Below are positions 22,073 through 32,071 of a DNA stretch of 64,000 nucleotides, piece by piece. A model generated the notes under the pieces. That model was not told the origin of the DNA and made no database searches. It was given only the letters and a program-made list of their open reading frames with translations. Made by a program: the position numbers and the translations under genes. This DNA is from Pseudeuparius sepicola (taxonomy: Eukaryota; Arthropoda; Insecta; Coleoptera; Anthribidae), in the NCBI GenBank assembly GCA_963920635.1, contig OY987305.1:26932876-26996875 (forward strand). Reading direction: 5' to 3'. The stretch's first letter is position 1; each line of letters starts with the position of its first letter.

Positions 22073-22647
22073 ATTGATTTTTAATAAACATTTAAAATTA
22101 TTTCCTGTTTTATTGTTCCCCAATATGACTTATATTCACCCTGTTAGGCTGTAGGCCTATGATTTAGGAAGGCCAGGTCTCGCGGTTCAGGAATTATAGT
22201 AGTACTACCAATGTAGAGATGGCGCCACATGACCCTTCAAGGCACTTGCTATGGTTTTTAACGAGTTTTGATGGTTCCTATATCAAAAATCCTTTGTTGT
22301 TAAGTATTTAAATAAGGTACGAGAATAGCAAAAGTTGAGGAACAAAGGAAATGCTTAGGTACGCGAAATGCACCGAGAATAAAAGACCTTTGCTGGAGGT
22401 CGTTTGAGTAACAAGCTATACAGGGAGGAAGAATAATACTTGAACTTTAATATTTTCATATAGTTTTAACTTATATGGTATGAAAGGATAGGACAAAAAT
22501 ACAAAACATAGTAAAAAATATATGTAATTAGGTTAAAGTGTTAAAAATACGAAAAGAATAATAAACAAAATAAATATAAGAAAGAAGCTTTTAAAAAAGC
22601 ATGACATAAAAAGGTTGCTGGGCTAAAATAATACTTTAAAAAATTTT
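22073..22647. other. Intergenic DNA between convergent small genes
   Basis: No coding frame was supported. It contains the likely polyadenylation region of the OB-like gene, and GAGATGGCGCC near 22216, a core like the insect CTCF motif. Confidence 0.3.
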
Positions 22648-23404
22648 CTATAAATTAAATCGTTTTAGTAGTCTAGCACCGACAACCAAATATTGTTGTA
22701 ATTGTTGAATTAATTTATCACCGTTTATGTCCTGCTTTTTTAATCGCTCCAATTCACGTCTTCTTTCTGACTTCTTATCTTGTTCCACCTGTTGCTTCCG
22801 CTTCGTCGCTTCATACTTTCGTTTCAGCTCAACTGTCACCCCTTTGACGTATGAAGATATATCGCCTTTTCCTTCCGACTCAAATTCGTCTTCACTATCT
22901 TGAGTGGGTGGCAAGCTGATCACGCTGAAGGCGTCGTCGTCCTGCAGTTTAATTTTTTTTGCATCTGCACCCATACCGTAGCGGTAGGGCAAACTGCGAG
23001 AAGCAACAGGTGGTAAAAGTTGTTGCGGGGGTGGATATGTTGTACACTGAAAAAAAAATTTTTTAGTGGGTCTTGAGCATAATTACTTAAAAAAAAGATT
23101 TTCAATGTTCATAGCACATAAAAACACTTACTGGGATTACCACGTGGCTGTGAATAATTGGTTTCTGTGCAGGTTGACTAGTTGACGGCTGAGACTCGGA
23201 TTGACACTGCGACAGGTCCGTCAAATCCTGACTCAGTGACGGCATGTCAGGGTATGTCTGAGAAAAAAAAACACTAGGTTTTAGGCTAAAAAAGCGTGGT
23301 TAAAACTGTTTCCAACATTCAATGGACTTTAGCACATTAGTTTTGTTAAAAAAAAGAGTACTTACTGTTTTTTTGAGACAAAGCGACGCTCTGTTGCTAG
23401 CCAT
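22648..23404 (-). CDS. Three-exon gene for a 187-aa acidic-then-basic protein, unknown function
   Basis: Minus strand, exons 23366-23404, 23132-23257 and 22648-23046. All three join in phase 0. Both donors read A|GTAAGT and both acceptors read T(n)..CAG, giving introns of 108 and 85 bp. Exon 1 supplies MASNRASLCLKKT. Exon 2 is Ser/Gln/Pro-rich. Exon 3 contains an acidic stretch (TQDSEDEFESEGKG) and then a Lys/Arg/Gln-rich helix likely to form a coiled coil (VELKRKYEATKRKQQVEQDK). No enzyme motif is visible. Clean splice signals with an unbroken 187-codon product suggest a real gene rather than transposon debris. It faces the OB-like gene tail to tail. It could be a host gene or a cargo gene of a virus-like element. 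Confidence 0.6.
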
Positions 23405-24208
23405 GATGGAACACTTTTGTAAACACTTACTATAACACGGAAGTCTGTGAACTAAATGCTCTCTCTGATGTATGACACAATTTATAGGAAATAAATGCGA
23501 CGTCAGCAAAAATTTTAGAAAATGTCCTAAAAGTAACATCTTCACCAAAGCAAAAAAGTTGAATTTTGGTTAGGAACAGGTCCCAGAACTGGTACTCCAT
23601 CGGCGCTAAATACCAATTTACATGTTTCAAAACAATCGTTGAAGCACGCGACTCTACGTGCCAGCTGTTTCCGCAGGCAATGCCTCACTACTTCGACGTA
23701 TCCAACGCGTCAAGATTTTCGCGCATGCGCAGTAGCACAGAATCGATACCTATGAAAATTCAAAAAATTTTCAAAAAAATTTTTTTTTTCAAAAAATGAA
23801 TTTTTAAAAGGTCCTAAGTCGATTGCAGGGTGAAATTTTGAGAAAAAAGTGACAGAAAGGCCTCAAATAAGCCACCAACTTTCACAAGACATAACGTAGA
23901 AGACCCTGTTGTAAGTGGAAATATACAGAAAACGGACACTGACCAAAAAAAATGTTAGAAAAAAATTCAGATAATATAGGAAATGCCTCTGATCGAATAA
24001 GATCCAATAAAAAAATCCAATACGAGTAAATAAAAATTTAAAATTGACACACTGTGGTCTAGGGTCTGACTGTCAATCAGACAGGAGAATTTTTGTTTAC
24101 CAATTTTTACCAATTTTTTTTTATTTCAAATTTTGCTTTACCAATTTGTTTTCATTTTCCCAATTTTTTTCCGATTTTGAATTTTGAAATTATTTTTTTA
24201 AGTGAAGA
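23405..24208. other. Divergent intergenic region
   Basis: It separates the minus-strand three-exon gene from the plus-strand gene at 24209, so it should contain both promoters. AT-rich with long T and A runs near 23760-23800 and 24090-24180. No TATA box stands out. Confidence 0.3.
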
Positions 24209-24876
24209 ATGTCAAATATGCCTACAAGGCAAAAAAACCTTAGTCAGCAAATAGTGGCTTATAAAAGGAGGAGGGTTTTCACTCCTTCGTCAGTTCTTTC
24301 CAAGTGCTTCAAGATGCAAGAGATGGAGACCGAGCTAGTGCCCTGGTGCAAGTGCCCACTCCCCACTGTAACAGAAGAAATGTTGGACGTCTACGACTGG
24401 GGGCTGCAGTGTGACTGCAACAAAGACTACAAGCCTCCAGAACAACAGCCCCCCAAAGAAACAGCACAGGTGGCACTCCATGCCACATCTGTGGTGAAGA
24501 GATTGGTCTCCCAGAATATCCTCAGGACACCAAACAACCCACAGAGCAATGGCAAGGCAGCCAACAACCAACAGAACAATGGCAAGGCAGCCAGCAGCTC
24601 CCAGTAGAACACGGTAAACAACCGCCCTCAGAAGAACGGAAGAGCAGTCAATCTCCCGCAGAAAACACCTGGCCTCCCCTGGAAGAAGAATGGGACGATG
24701 TGGGTACTTACACCCCTGACCTAGAAGAGAGAAATGTGCTGCGTCCGTATTCGCCTGGTCTTAGCAAGGCCGCCCGGAGGGTCTTTCGCCAGGCAGAAAG
24801 GCTGCGGTTGCAGCGCCTGTCTAGTGAGGGATTAGAGGAACGGGCACGTGTTTTTCAAGAAAATTGGGGCTTATAG
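24209..24876 (+). CDS. Cys-containing 220-aa protein gene with a frame change at a C6 run
   Basis: The first frame starts at 24209 with MSNMPTRQKNL. It carries closely spaced cysteines (PWCKCPLP, then QCDCNKDY). Left alone it would end at 24607 with a low-complexity tail. From the run of six C at 24449-24454 the -1 frame looks more protein-like and stays open to the TAG at 24874. That frame has TPCHICGEEIGLPEYP (a CxxC), a duplicated decapeptide QPTEQWQGSQ, WPPLEEEWDDVG, and a basic Arg/Leu-rich C-terminal helix. Joined there, the product is about 222 residues. The simplest reading is a one-base slip in the C run; no canonical slippery heptamer in phase was found. GC content is well above that of the neighbours. 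I do not recognise the family. Confidence 0.5.
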
Positions 24877-25180
24877 TATACCACCTATTACAGTATAAAA
24901 TATTATATTTTAAAATATTATATCAAATAAAATCATTTAAAAATTGCCTGCCTTTTCATTGTGAATCTTTTCCTAACGTGCCATAATCAACAACAAAACA
25001 GTGACCTCTCCTGAACATAATAAAAGAAAAAATAACGAAAGCTATTTGAATGTAAGAAATCGAATTGAAAATTCCCCGGGCGGCCCCGGCTTATAATCTC
25101 GCTAGCGCCCGCGTTTCGATTTCGTCCGGCGTCAGGCGCGTTCGTGGACCGAGGCCGCCCGGGCGATGGTCAACTTGTCT
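24877..25180. other. Spacer with a GC-rich island at 25075-25165
   Basis: After AATAAA-type signals near 24925 there is a 90-bp GC-rich island (CCCCGGGCGGCCCCGG ... GAGGCCGCCCGGGCG) whose two ends are partly complementary (GGGCGGCC / GGCCGCCC). It is out of keeping with its AT-rich surroundings. No gene. Confidence 0.4.
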
Positions 25181-25695
25181 CATAATTACGTCATGTGTAT
25201 GAAAGTTGAATATCTTGGAAACTAATGACTCTACAAAAAAATGTTTCAAATAAAAGTTGTAGCATATCAGAGGGGCTAATCAAATGTTTATAAAAGAAAA
25301 TTCACAGATGACGTTTTCAAGGTCATATGACAATTAAGTTGGCTTTTTTCAATGACATCCTGCTGTTTTTATTTGATAAAAGCATTTAGCTTCTTTTTCG
25401 GAATATAATTCATAAGAATTTTTTTTTTCTAAATTTGTATCATAATTACGTCATATGCATGAAAGTTTAATATCTTGGAAACTAATGACTACAAAAAATG
25501 TTTCAAATAAAAGTTGTAGCATATCAATGGGGCTAATCAAATGTTTATAAAAGAAAATTCACAGATGAAGTTTTCAAGGTCATATGACAATTAAGTTGGT
25601 TTTTTCAACGACATCCTGCTGTTTTTATTTGATAAAAGCATTTAGCTTCTTTCTCGGAATATATTTCGTAAGAATTTTTTTTTCTAAATTGTAGG
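25181..25695. repeat. Tandem duplication, two units of about 260 bp
   Basis: CATAATTACGTCAT at 25181 recurs at 25441, and the whole unit is repeated with only scattered differences. Shared landmarks are GAAAGTT.AATATCTTGG, TTTTCAAGGTCATATGAC and TGACATCCTGCTG. It ends 60 bp before a TATA box. Confidence 0.9.
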
Positions 25696-25755
25696 TTTCA
25701 GGACATGAATTTTTGCTTCGTTGCAAAATTAATTTTTTTAGCGGTTGCGTCTTGG

Positions 25756-25763
25756 TATATAAA
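25756..25763 (+). promoter_or_regulatory. TATA box of the small ORF before PolB
   Basis: TATATAAA lies 65 bp upstream of the ATG at 25821, with a GC-richer initiator region between. The spacing fits a short 5' leader. Confidence 0.65.
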
Positions 25764-25820
25764 GAGCGAACGGTTTCTCCGCACAGCAGAGCTGCGTACA
25801 CACCGAACCACATCGGCATC

Positions 25821-26098
25821 ATGACTGCAGCAATCGCAGAGGTAAGTGATGATATTGTGAACGTTTGTGAGAGGGCTTTTCGCTTGATAACAAACGGTAT
25901 GGATATGAGAACGCGAGAGCGCTGGCATAAACTGATTAACAAAAAATTAGGCTCGTTTATGGTGCTATAAAAGCATGTCGATACAATCCTGGTACGATGA
26001 CAAAACTACAAACAAATTTAGGACATTTAAAAAGATTCAGAGCTTACTTAAAAAATATGAAACGAGAGGGGTGCGGAGTAAAAGCAAGTGGACACTAA
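25821..26098 (+). pseudogene. Small conserved ORF upstream of PolB (frameshifted)
   Basis: The frame begins MTAAIAEVSDDIVNVCERAF and runs to RERWHKLINKKLG. After a frame change near 25950-25965 it continues with RYNPGTMTKLQTNLGHLKRF and a basic tail to 26098, about 92 codons in all. Both halves have clear counterparts in the same order upstream of the second PolB on the minus strand: MSDNIIKVYERV near 43058, then EHWKKII and GTLIKLETNLGHLIRF near 41890-41780. Conservation between two diverged copies shows this is a genuine gene of the element. No enzymatic motif is seen, and the function is unknown. The likely promoter is the TATA box at 25756. Confidence 0.65.
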
Positions 26099-29000
26099 GT
26101 CCGCATTCAAAGGTAGAATTCGTTCGGGAGTCATTATAAATCTTAAGCATAAAGACATAGTGGATTTCTTGAATGACGCTTTTTGCCTTTTAAAACCACG
26201 CTTGTCTAGAATCGTAAAAGAATACAACATAATAAAGGTTAACACCGTACATATAATTTTATATTTGGAAGTTAATGTCAACAAAGTTCAAATGGTGAAC
26301 GGCGGTGGGTCGTATGTGAAATTACCGGATGAGAGTTTAAAGAAAAAAGCTTGTGTTAACGTTAGAAACGATGATGACGCGTGCTTCATGTGGGCTGTCA
26401 TTTCCGCTCTTTACCCCGTAGATAAGCATTCATATCGACGGGTTGGAGGACTTTCCAGTAACGCTTCCTAAAATAGAAAGGTTCGAAAAATTAAATGAAA
26501 TTTCCGTAAACGTATACGCCCTAGAGTTAGTATGCGAAAATCGGCGTAAATTTTGTACTGGCCCGGTGCGATTGACTAAAAAGAAGATGGATAGACACGT
26601 GAACTTGCTACTCATTCAGGATCAATATTTCCTAAAAATTAATGACTACGAGACCCCTCCCGCGGAAGATGTCGAAATACCAGCTATAAAATATCATTTT
26701 TGTTGGATTAAAAATTTGTCGCGTCTAATTTCCACGCAAATAAATAAACACAACGGTGAAAAGTTCATATGCTATAGATGCCTGAATTATTTCCACACCT
26801 AGGAGAAATTGGACAACCACACTGTTTACTGTGAAGAATTCAATAATTGCCAGGTGTCGTTCCCCAAAGAAAAATTTGTCAAATTTAAAAAATACGTATA
26901 TAAAGAACGCACCCCTTTAGTTATATATTCAGATTTCGAGTCCATGTTAAAACCTTATCGCGATTCGGAGGCGATGTCGCAGACTACCAAGTACCAAAAA
27001 CACGAGGCGTTCAGTGCCGCTTTTTATTTTAAATGCTCGTACGACGACTCCTTGTCTTTTTTCAAAAGCTATCGGGGGTCCGATTGTATGTCTTGGTATG
27101 CGGATCAAATGGAGGAAATAGCAAAATTCGTTGCGTCGAAATTAACAACCGTGGAACCGATGGATCAAAATATAAGTTTGAAAAATGCCACGGCAAATTG
27201 TCACATTTGTGAAAAATCGTTCACTCCCGACGATATCATAGTCCGTGATCATTGCCATTTGTCTTCTAGGTTTCGTGGGTACGCCCATCAGGCATGCAAT
27301 CTAAATTATCGAAACTCGTTCGTGATTCCAGTGGTATTTCATAATTTCAGCGGCTACGACAGTCATTTCATTATCAGGGACCTTGCCAAGCGCAATCATA
27401 TCTCCCTTCTTCCCATCAATAAAGCAAAATATATAAGTTTTACGATTTTCGGTAATAAAACCAGTGTAAAATTTCGTTTCATAGATTCCCTCAGATTCAT
27501 GGGATTTTCTCTAGAGACACTAGCCTCCTCTCGTAAAAGCAAGGATTTCGTTAATACTAAAAAGGAATTTGGTGACATCCCTTCGGATCAGTTGACCCTA
27601 TTCACTAGAAAAGGCGTTTTTTGTTATGACTACATCGACAATTTAGAGAAATTACAAGAGACTTCGCTTCCAACTATCGATAAATTTTATAACAAACTAA
27701 ATGACATCAATATCAATGAAAACGCTCAACTGGTGTGGGAAAAATTTGATATAGGCACGATCGGTGAATACTCGGATCTGTACCTCAAAACTGACATTAT
27801 GTTGCTAAGTGACGTGTTTGAGACGTTCAGAATGTCGTGTCACGATAATTACGGTCTAGATCCCGCTTGGTATTATACCATGCTTGGTTATACCTTCGAT
27901 TGTATGTTAAAATTCACCGGCTGTAAATTAGAAACGTTTCAAGATATCGATATTTTGCTATTTTTCGAGAGAGCTGTCAGAGGCGGCTTGAGCCAATGTT
28001 CTAAGCGCTTCGCGCAAGCCAATAATAAATACATGAAAGGACACAATCCGGACGATCCCTCTAAATATATTCTGTATCTAGACGTAAATAACTTGTACGG
28101 TTGGGCGATGTGTGAGTGTTTGCCTCAAGGCGGTTTTCAATGGGTAGACAACATTGACAGTATTGACGTTACTAAAATTCCCAACGATGCTACAGAAGGG
28201 TATATTTTAGAGGTTGACTTAGAGTATCCTGACGAGTTGCACGATTTGCACAAAGATCTCCCTTTTGCTGCCGAACACCGAGTATCGCCAGAATCGAAAT
28301 TACCTAAACTTATGACTACCCTTTATCCTAAAGAAAAATACGTGATACATTACAGGGCGCTCAAACAGGCCCTGAACCACGGTCTGGTCTTGAAAAAGAC
28401 CCACAGAATTTTAAAATTTAAATAGCCCGCTTTTTTGGCGCCATACATCAAATATAACACCCAATTAAGAACGAAGGCTAAGTTTGATTTCGAAAAAATC
28501 ATTATTAAACTTATGAACAACGCTATCTATGGTAAAACTATGGAAAATATTAGGAAACATAGAATCGTGAAGTTAGTGAATAAGTAGGAGGGGAGATACG
28601 GTGCCAAAAATCTAATTTCAAGTCCAACTTTTAGAGGCAGGACAATATTTGATGAAAACCTAATTAGCGTTGAATTAAATAAAACGAATATTAACTTTAA
28701 CAAGTCCCTGTATGTTGGAATGGCAATTCTAGACATATCCAAAACCTGCATCTACGAATTCCACTATGATTTTATGCTACAAAACTATTCATCCTCCGAC
28801 TGTCAATTACTAGACACTGATACGGACAGTCTTATCTACGAAATTTGTTGCGATGACGTTTATCGGGATCTCATTCTGAAAAATATAGCTAGGTTTGCCA
28901 CCTCCGACTACCCACCAAATAATAGATACAACATTCCGCTTGTAAATAAAAAAGTACCAGGGTTAATGAAAGATGAGTTAAACGGTAGTATCTTGACCCA

Positions 29001-29304
29001 TTTCATCGGGCTTCGATAAAAAATGTATTCATACTAAATAGACGAGGGGGAAAAGTGCGTGAAAAAAGCTAAGGGGGTTAAATACAATGTAGTAAAAAGT
29101 AAGATTACGCACCAGGATTATGTCGATTGCCTATTTGAACAAAAAGAAAAAATCGCCAGCCAGTGCTCGATACGTTCATATGCTCATACGGTGTTTAGTA
29201 TCAAACAAAGTAAAATCGGTTTCAGCCCTTTCGATAACAAACGATATATCCTCGACAATATCATCCATTACCTTGGGGATAAGGATATCATAGATGTAGA
29301 TTGA
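26088..29304 (+). pseudogene. Protein-primed family B DNA polymerase (adintovirus/Polinton type), with stops
   Basis: This gene would copy the linear element genome using a protein primer. An N-terminal region in one frame (to about 26440) is followed by one frame to 29304. Visible parts are exonuclease motif I, DFES at 26932; an HNH-like cluster CHIC...RDHCHLSSRFRGYAHQACN at 27199-27300, typical of this PolB group; exo II in FHNFSGYDSHF; exo III in LYLKTDIMLL; polymerase motif A, DVNNLYG at 28081; motif B, KLMNNAIYG near 28510; and motif C, DTDTDS at 28813. The copy is dead: one frameshift near 26440, plus in-frame stops at 26800 (TAG), 28423 (TAG), 28585 (TAG), 29017 (TAA) and 29035 (TAA). 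The second copy has Gln at the place of the first stop. Apart from those, about 2.8 kb stays in one frame. Confidence 0.95.
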
Positions 29305-29326
29305 AATGTAAGAATGTGGGTATGTA

Positions 29327-29361
29327 AATAAAAAACACTATTTTTAAAATGTTGTTTTATT
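29327..29361. terminator. Convergent polyadenylation region
   Basis: AATAAA on the plus strand at 29327-29332 follows the PolB stop. AATAAA on the minus strand lies at 29356-29361 and serves the leftward gene block. The two signals are less than 35 bp apart, so the rightward and leftward transcription units end against each other. Confidence 0.65.
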
Positions 29362-29642
29362 TAAGAAAACCTTTTCCTATACAAGTCAGCTAACCAAAAC
29401 TCCCTGTCCAGATAAAAGAGTTCATAAATACAGTACTTTTCTATGTTACACATTGGATTACAAAGTAACTTAATAGTGTCTCTAATACTTATTCTAAAAT
29501 TACTTTTTATCAACATCTCATTTGCCGTATCTAAAAAATTATAATAGAAATCAACTAACTTAAAACTATGCAATAAAGCAATTTTAAAGGAAACATCCTT
29601 ATCTATGCGTAGCAGTTCGATACAGCATGCCTCGCTGAAGTA
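29361..29642 (-). CDS. Small ORF of the viral block, about 90 aa, unknown function
   Basis: The frame is open from just after the previous gene's stop (about 29642) to 29361. It reads ACCIELLRIDKDVSFKIALL and then ...FKLVDFYYNFLDTANEML, with a tyrosine/cysteine-rich end. The first ATG in frame is at 29573; the open frame before it has no ATG, so either the start is internal or it was lost. It is AT-rich like PolB and lies on the same strand as the integrase block. No motif recognised. Confidence 0.4.
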   Translation of the reverse strand, partial: YFSEACCIELLRIDKDVSFKIALLHSFKLVDFYYNFLDTANEMLIKSNFRISIRDTIKLLCNPMCNIEKYCIYELFYLDREFWLADLYRKRFS

Positions 29643-29645
29643 AAA

Positions 29646-30026
29646 CTATACGCCGTTTCTGCCGAGCGTTACGATTTCTAATCCGTCCGAATTAATCGTG
29701 TCCAATTCCATGTCACAACCAAATTTCACAGGCAGACCATCTCCTTGTTCGAAAAACTTATACAGGTGCGACATAAGTTCTCTCCACTCCACGTGACCCA
29801 TGCTCATTACGCATTCTTCTCGGGTACCTTGCCCGCAAACGATATTTACAGCAGGCGTAAAAAATCGTAGTGGACTCAGCCCACAATGTACGGTATATGT
29901 GTGACCAGGCGCCAAATGGAAACATGTTTTCAACAGAAGAAGTCTATCTCTTTGAATCGTTTGCTGTGAAACGTCGTCGTCGACATCGCCGACTGCGTCA
30001 GATTCGTAGCCACTACTGTCACCCAT
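29646..30026 (-). CDS. Small ORF of the viral block, 126 aa, unknown function
   Basis: An intact frame starting MGDSSGYESDAVGDVDDD (acidic N-terminus), with a central PGHTYTVHCGLSPLRFF and VECVMSMGHVEW-like stretch and a C-terminal DLDTI/LEIVTLG-like end. It begins 10 bp after the end of the integrase gene on the same strand, so the two are tightly packed. The fold looks like a mixed alpha/beta domain. I recall similar small products next to PolB in insect Polinton-like elements but cannot name a family. It is one of the few uninterrupted frames in the block. Confidence 0.6.
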   Translation of the reverse strand: MGDSSGYESDAVGDVDDDVSQQTIQRDRLLLLKTCFHLAPGHTYTVHCGLSPLRFFTPAVNIVCGQGTREECVMSMGHVEWRELMSHLYKFFEQGDGLPVKFGCDMELDTINSDGLEIVTLGRNGV

Positions 30027-30035
30027 GCTCCGCCA

Positions 30036-30975
30036 CTAATACAAGACGTCTGTTGCGTCTATCCAAGAGTCGTGGGTCTTATCGAACCCCAGCCAACGGA
30101 CCAAAATCTTCTTTCCTTTTCTACGCAACACCTTTTCTACCAAATAGACGTCCGGATCAGCTGTTTTTTGCAATTCCTCGGCGTAAAAGCCCCCCTGGTC
30201 TTCCGTTCAAATCTTCTAAGAGATATGTGGGAGGGTTCGTAATTTGAACTTTTGAGATTTTAAACACTTCAGTCGTCCAGTTGGGCGTGTAACCCTTCTG
30301 AAAGACGTGCTTGACTTTGCTGATCCTAACTATGTCACCTAGTTTAAACTTTTGTTTATCAAAAGTCTTTAGGTGATTGAAAGATGCGTTAAGGACGATC
30401 CGTTCGTTTGTTTTGTTCACATCTTTAGGTTTCATGCCTATGGTTCTATGTCTCCTATCATTGTATTCATCAACTAGCGTCGGTAAAATATCGATCCACT
30501 TGTATGTGCTGCTTAAACTAAAATACTTGAACAGTTGTTCTTTCAAGGTGCGGATCACTCTCTCTACTATCGCCGCTTTCGTGTCGCTAAACGTGCTATA
30601 GTGGTTAACGTTGAAAGTATTCAATAACTTCTTAAAATGACAGTTGTAAAATTCCTTGCCTTGATCGGTCTGCAGATTTCGAGGTCGACGCCCCCCGGAA
30701 TTTTTGAGAATATCGGCGAAAGCCTTCGTCACTTCTTCTCCCGACTTGGATTTTAACGGTTTGCACCAGACAAATTTGGAAAAGCAGTCGATTACGACTA
30801 GCATGAATTTAAAGTTTTTATTGCGGCTGGCGTACTGATCCAACTGCCCTAGGTCGGCTTGCCAAAGATCATCCAAACCTTTAATAATAGTTCTACGTCT
30901 AGAGTAAGTTTTTCGTATCGGTTTATGTAATTCCCTAATCAGCTGAACTTTTTCTTTGGTATACTTGGAGTTCAT
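30036..30975 (-). pseudogene. Retroviral-type integrase with C-terminal chromodomain (one frameshift)
   Basis: The integrase would join linear element DNA to host chromosomes. The first 272-codon frame has the rve catalytic core: Asp in WQADLGQLD (about residue 41), Asp in LQTDQGKEF (104) and Glu in AAIVERVIRTLKEQ (138). Next comes EYNDRRHRTIGMKP and a beta-barrel segment FKLGDIVRISKVKHVFQKGY. At the run of six C at 30190-30195 the frame must change; the other frame then gives GGFYAEELQKTADPDVYLVE and VRWLGFDKTHDSWID to the TAG at 30036. That last part is a chromodomain, which in other elements binds modified histone H3 tails. TATAAA occurs about 70 bp upstream. The domain set is that of Polinton/adintovirus integrases. 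One indel is the only visible lesion. Confidence 0.92.
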
Positions 30976-31013
30976 ATCGAAATTTGTGACCCGCTTTCTT
31001 CAGCGCGACTAAG

Positions 31014-32045
31014 TTATCTGAAAACTTTAGCTTCCATCAGTTCATTTATAATAGCTACGATTTCGTTGTCGTGGGACGTGTTGCCGGCGTTTTTTTATGC
31101 CACCAGTAATCGCAATCTGTCAACTAATTCGTTGACGTCGTCCCAAAACATGTACTCCACCGGTTTTTCGTTGTAAGTGAGATGCATACCTTTACCGCTT
31201 GCCCCCTCATCATCTCCGCGTTTTAGTAACGGTTTAATAACATTCGTGTACTTATATCGAGATGAACCTCTAAATTTACCCGCGCTATTCAGATGTACCG
31301 ACGTTTCAGTTAGAATTTTACTATAATTTTTCATCTCCACCAAATTGGCTCGAGGATCGTTATAAAAAATCAATTGAAAAAGTCCTTTGGTACCTTTATA
31401 CCTCTTCCTACCCACTATTATATCCGACGTTTTTCTATCGAAATCTAAAGTTTCTTTTCCCAAGGTCCATTTTGATTCGCTTGCGCTATACTTGGGTCCG
31501 TATACAAAATCGATTTGGGGTGCCTTTGCGTTATATTTTTGAATATACGGTCGAGCTATTTCCGGATATGCTTCTAGGTAGTCCTTTACAACGGTAGGAG
31601 AATACTGAGATACATCTTCAAAAATCTCCTCTTCCTCTTCATTTTTCTCTTCGACTGATGGCAATGTCGGACTAAAATCTGCCGTTGCCTTTTCGGCGTG
31701 TGGTGGAAGTTTCGGGGTAAAATCTCCTTTTAACTTTTCAATCCGTTGCTTTAATGTTTCTACTTTTTTGTGTATTCTTGTATCACTGCTTTCCCCAATT
31801 TCTTCTTCTTTTTTAGGTTCCACCTTAGTTTTTTCTTTCTTCGGTTCGATGTCTAGAATGTCTTTTTTTATTTGTAACGTTTTGATAGATTGCGTCACTG
31901 GTTTGAATATTTTTTGCAGCGTCTCGTCTTCCTCGAATTTCCCCAACTTCAAAGCCGTGTGATTTTTTCTAATCGCTCGTGCAAGTTCACTGATTTTCCT
32001 TGCGCGGTGCGCTTTTAGAATTTGATCCTCTGACGTCAGCGGCAT
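31014..32045 (-). pseudogene. DUF8207-like protein of the viral block (one internal stop)
   Basis: The first ATG is at 32045 (a GTG-started reading reaches 32075). The N-terminal third is Lys/Glu-rich and probably coiled (AHRARKISELARAIRKNHT). The C-terminal third is globular: RKRYKGTKGLFQLIFYNDP, LHLTYNEKPVEYMFWDDVNE-like, and ELVDRLRLLVA. A TAA at 31095 interrupts the conserved end, and the same frame goes on with KNAGNTSHDNEIVAIINELM to the TAA at 31014. This C-terminal pattern is what I know as DUF8207, common near PolB/integrase in insect Polinton-like loci. Function unknown. It starts 27 bp after the ATPase gene's end, and a minus-strand TATATAAGG near 32083-32091 lies within that gene's 3' end. 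Confidence 0.8.
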
Positions 32046-32071
32046 GTTGACCACTAACGTCAGAGAAGTAC

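Noticed and set aside
26800..29037. Stop-codon reassignment in the viral genes
   Set aside because: Both TAG and TAA occur, neighbouring genes use them as true ends, and the IAP and integrase genes have frameshifts, so ordinary decay is simpler.
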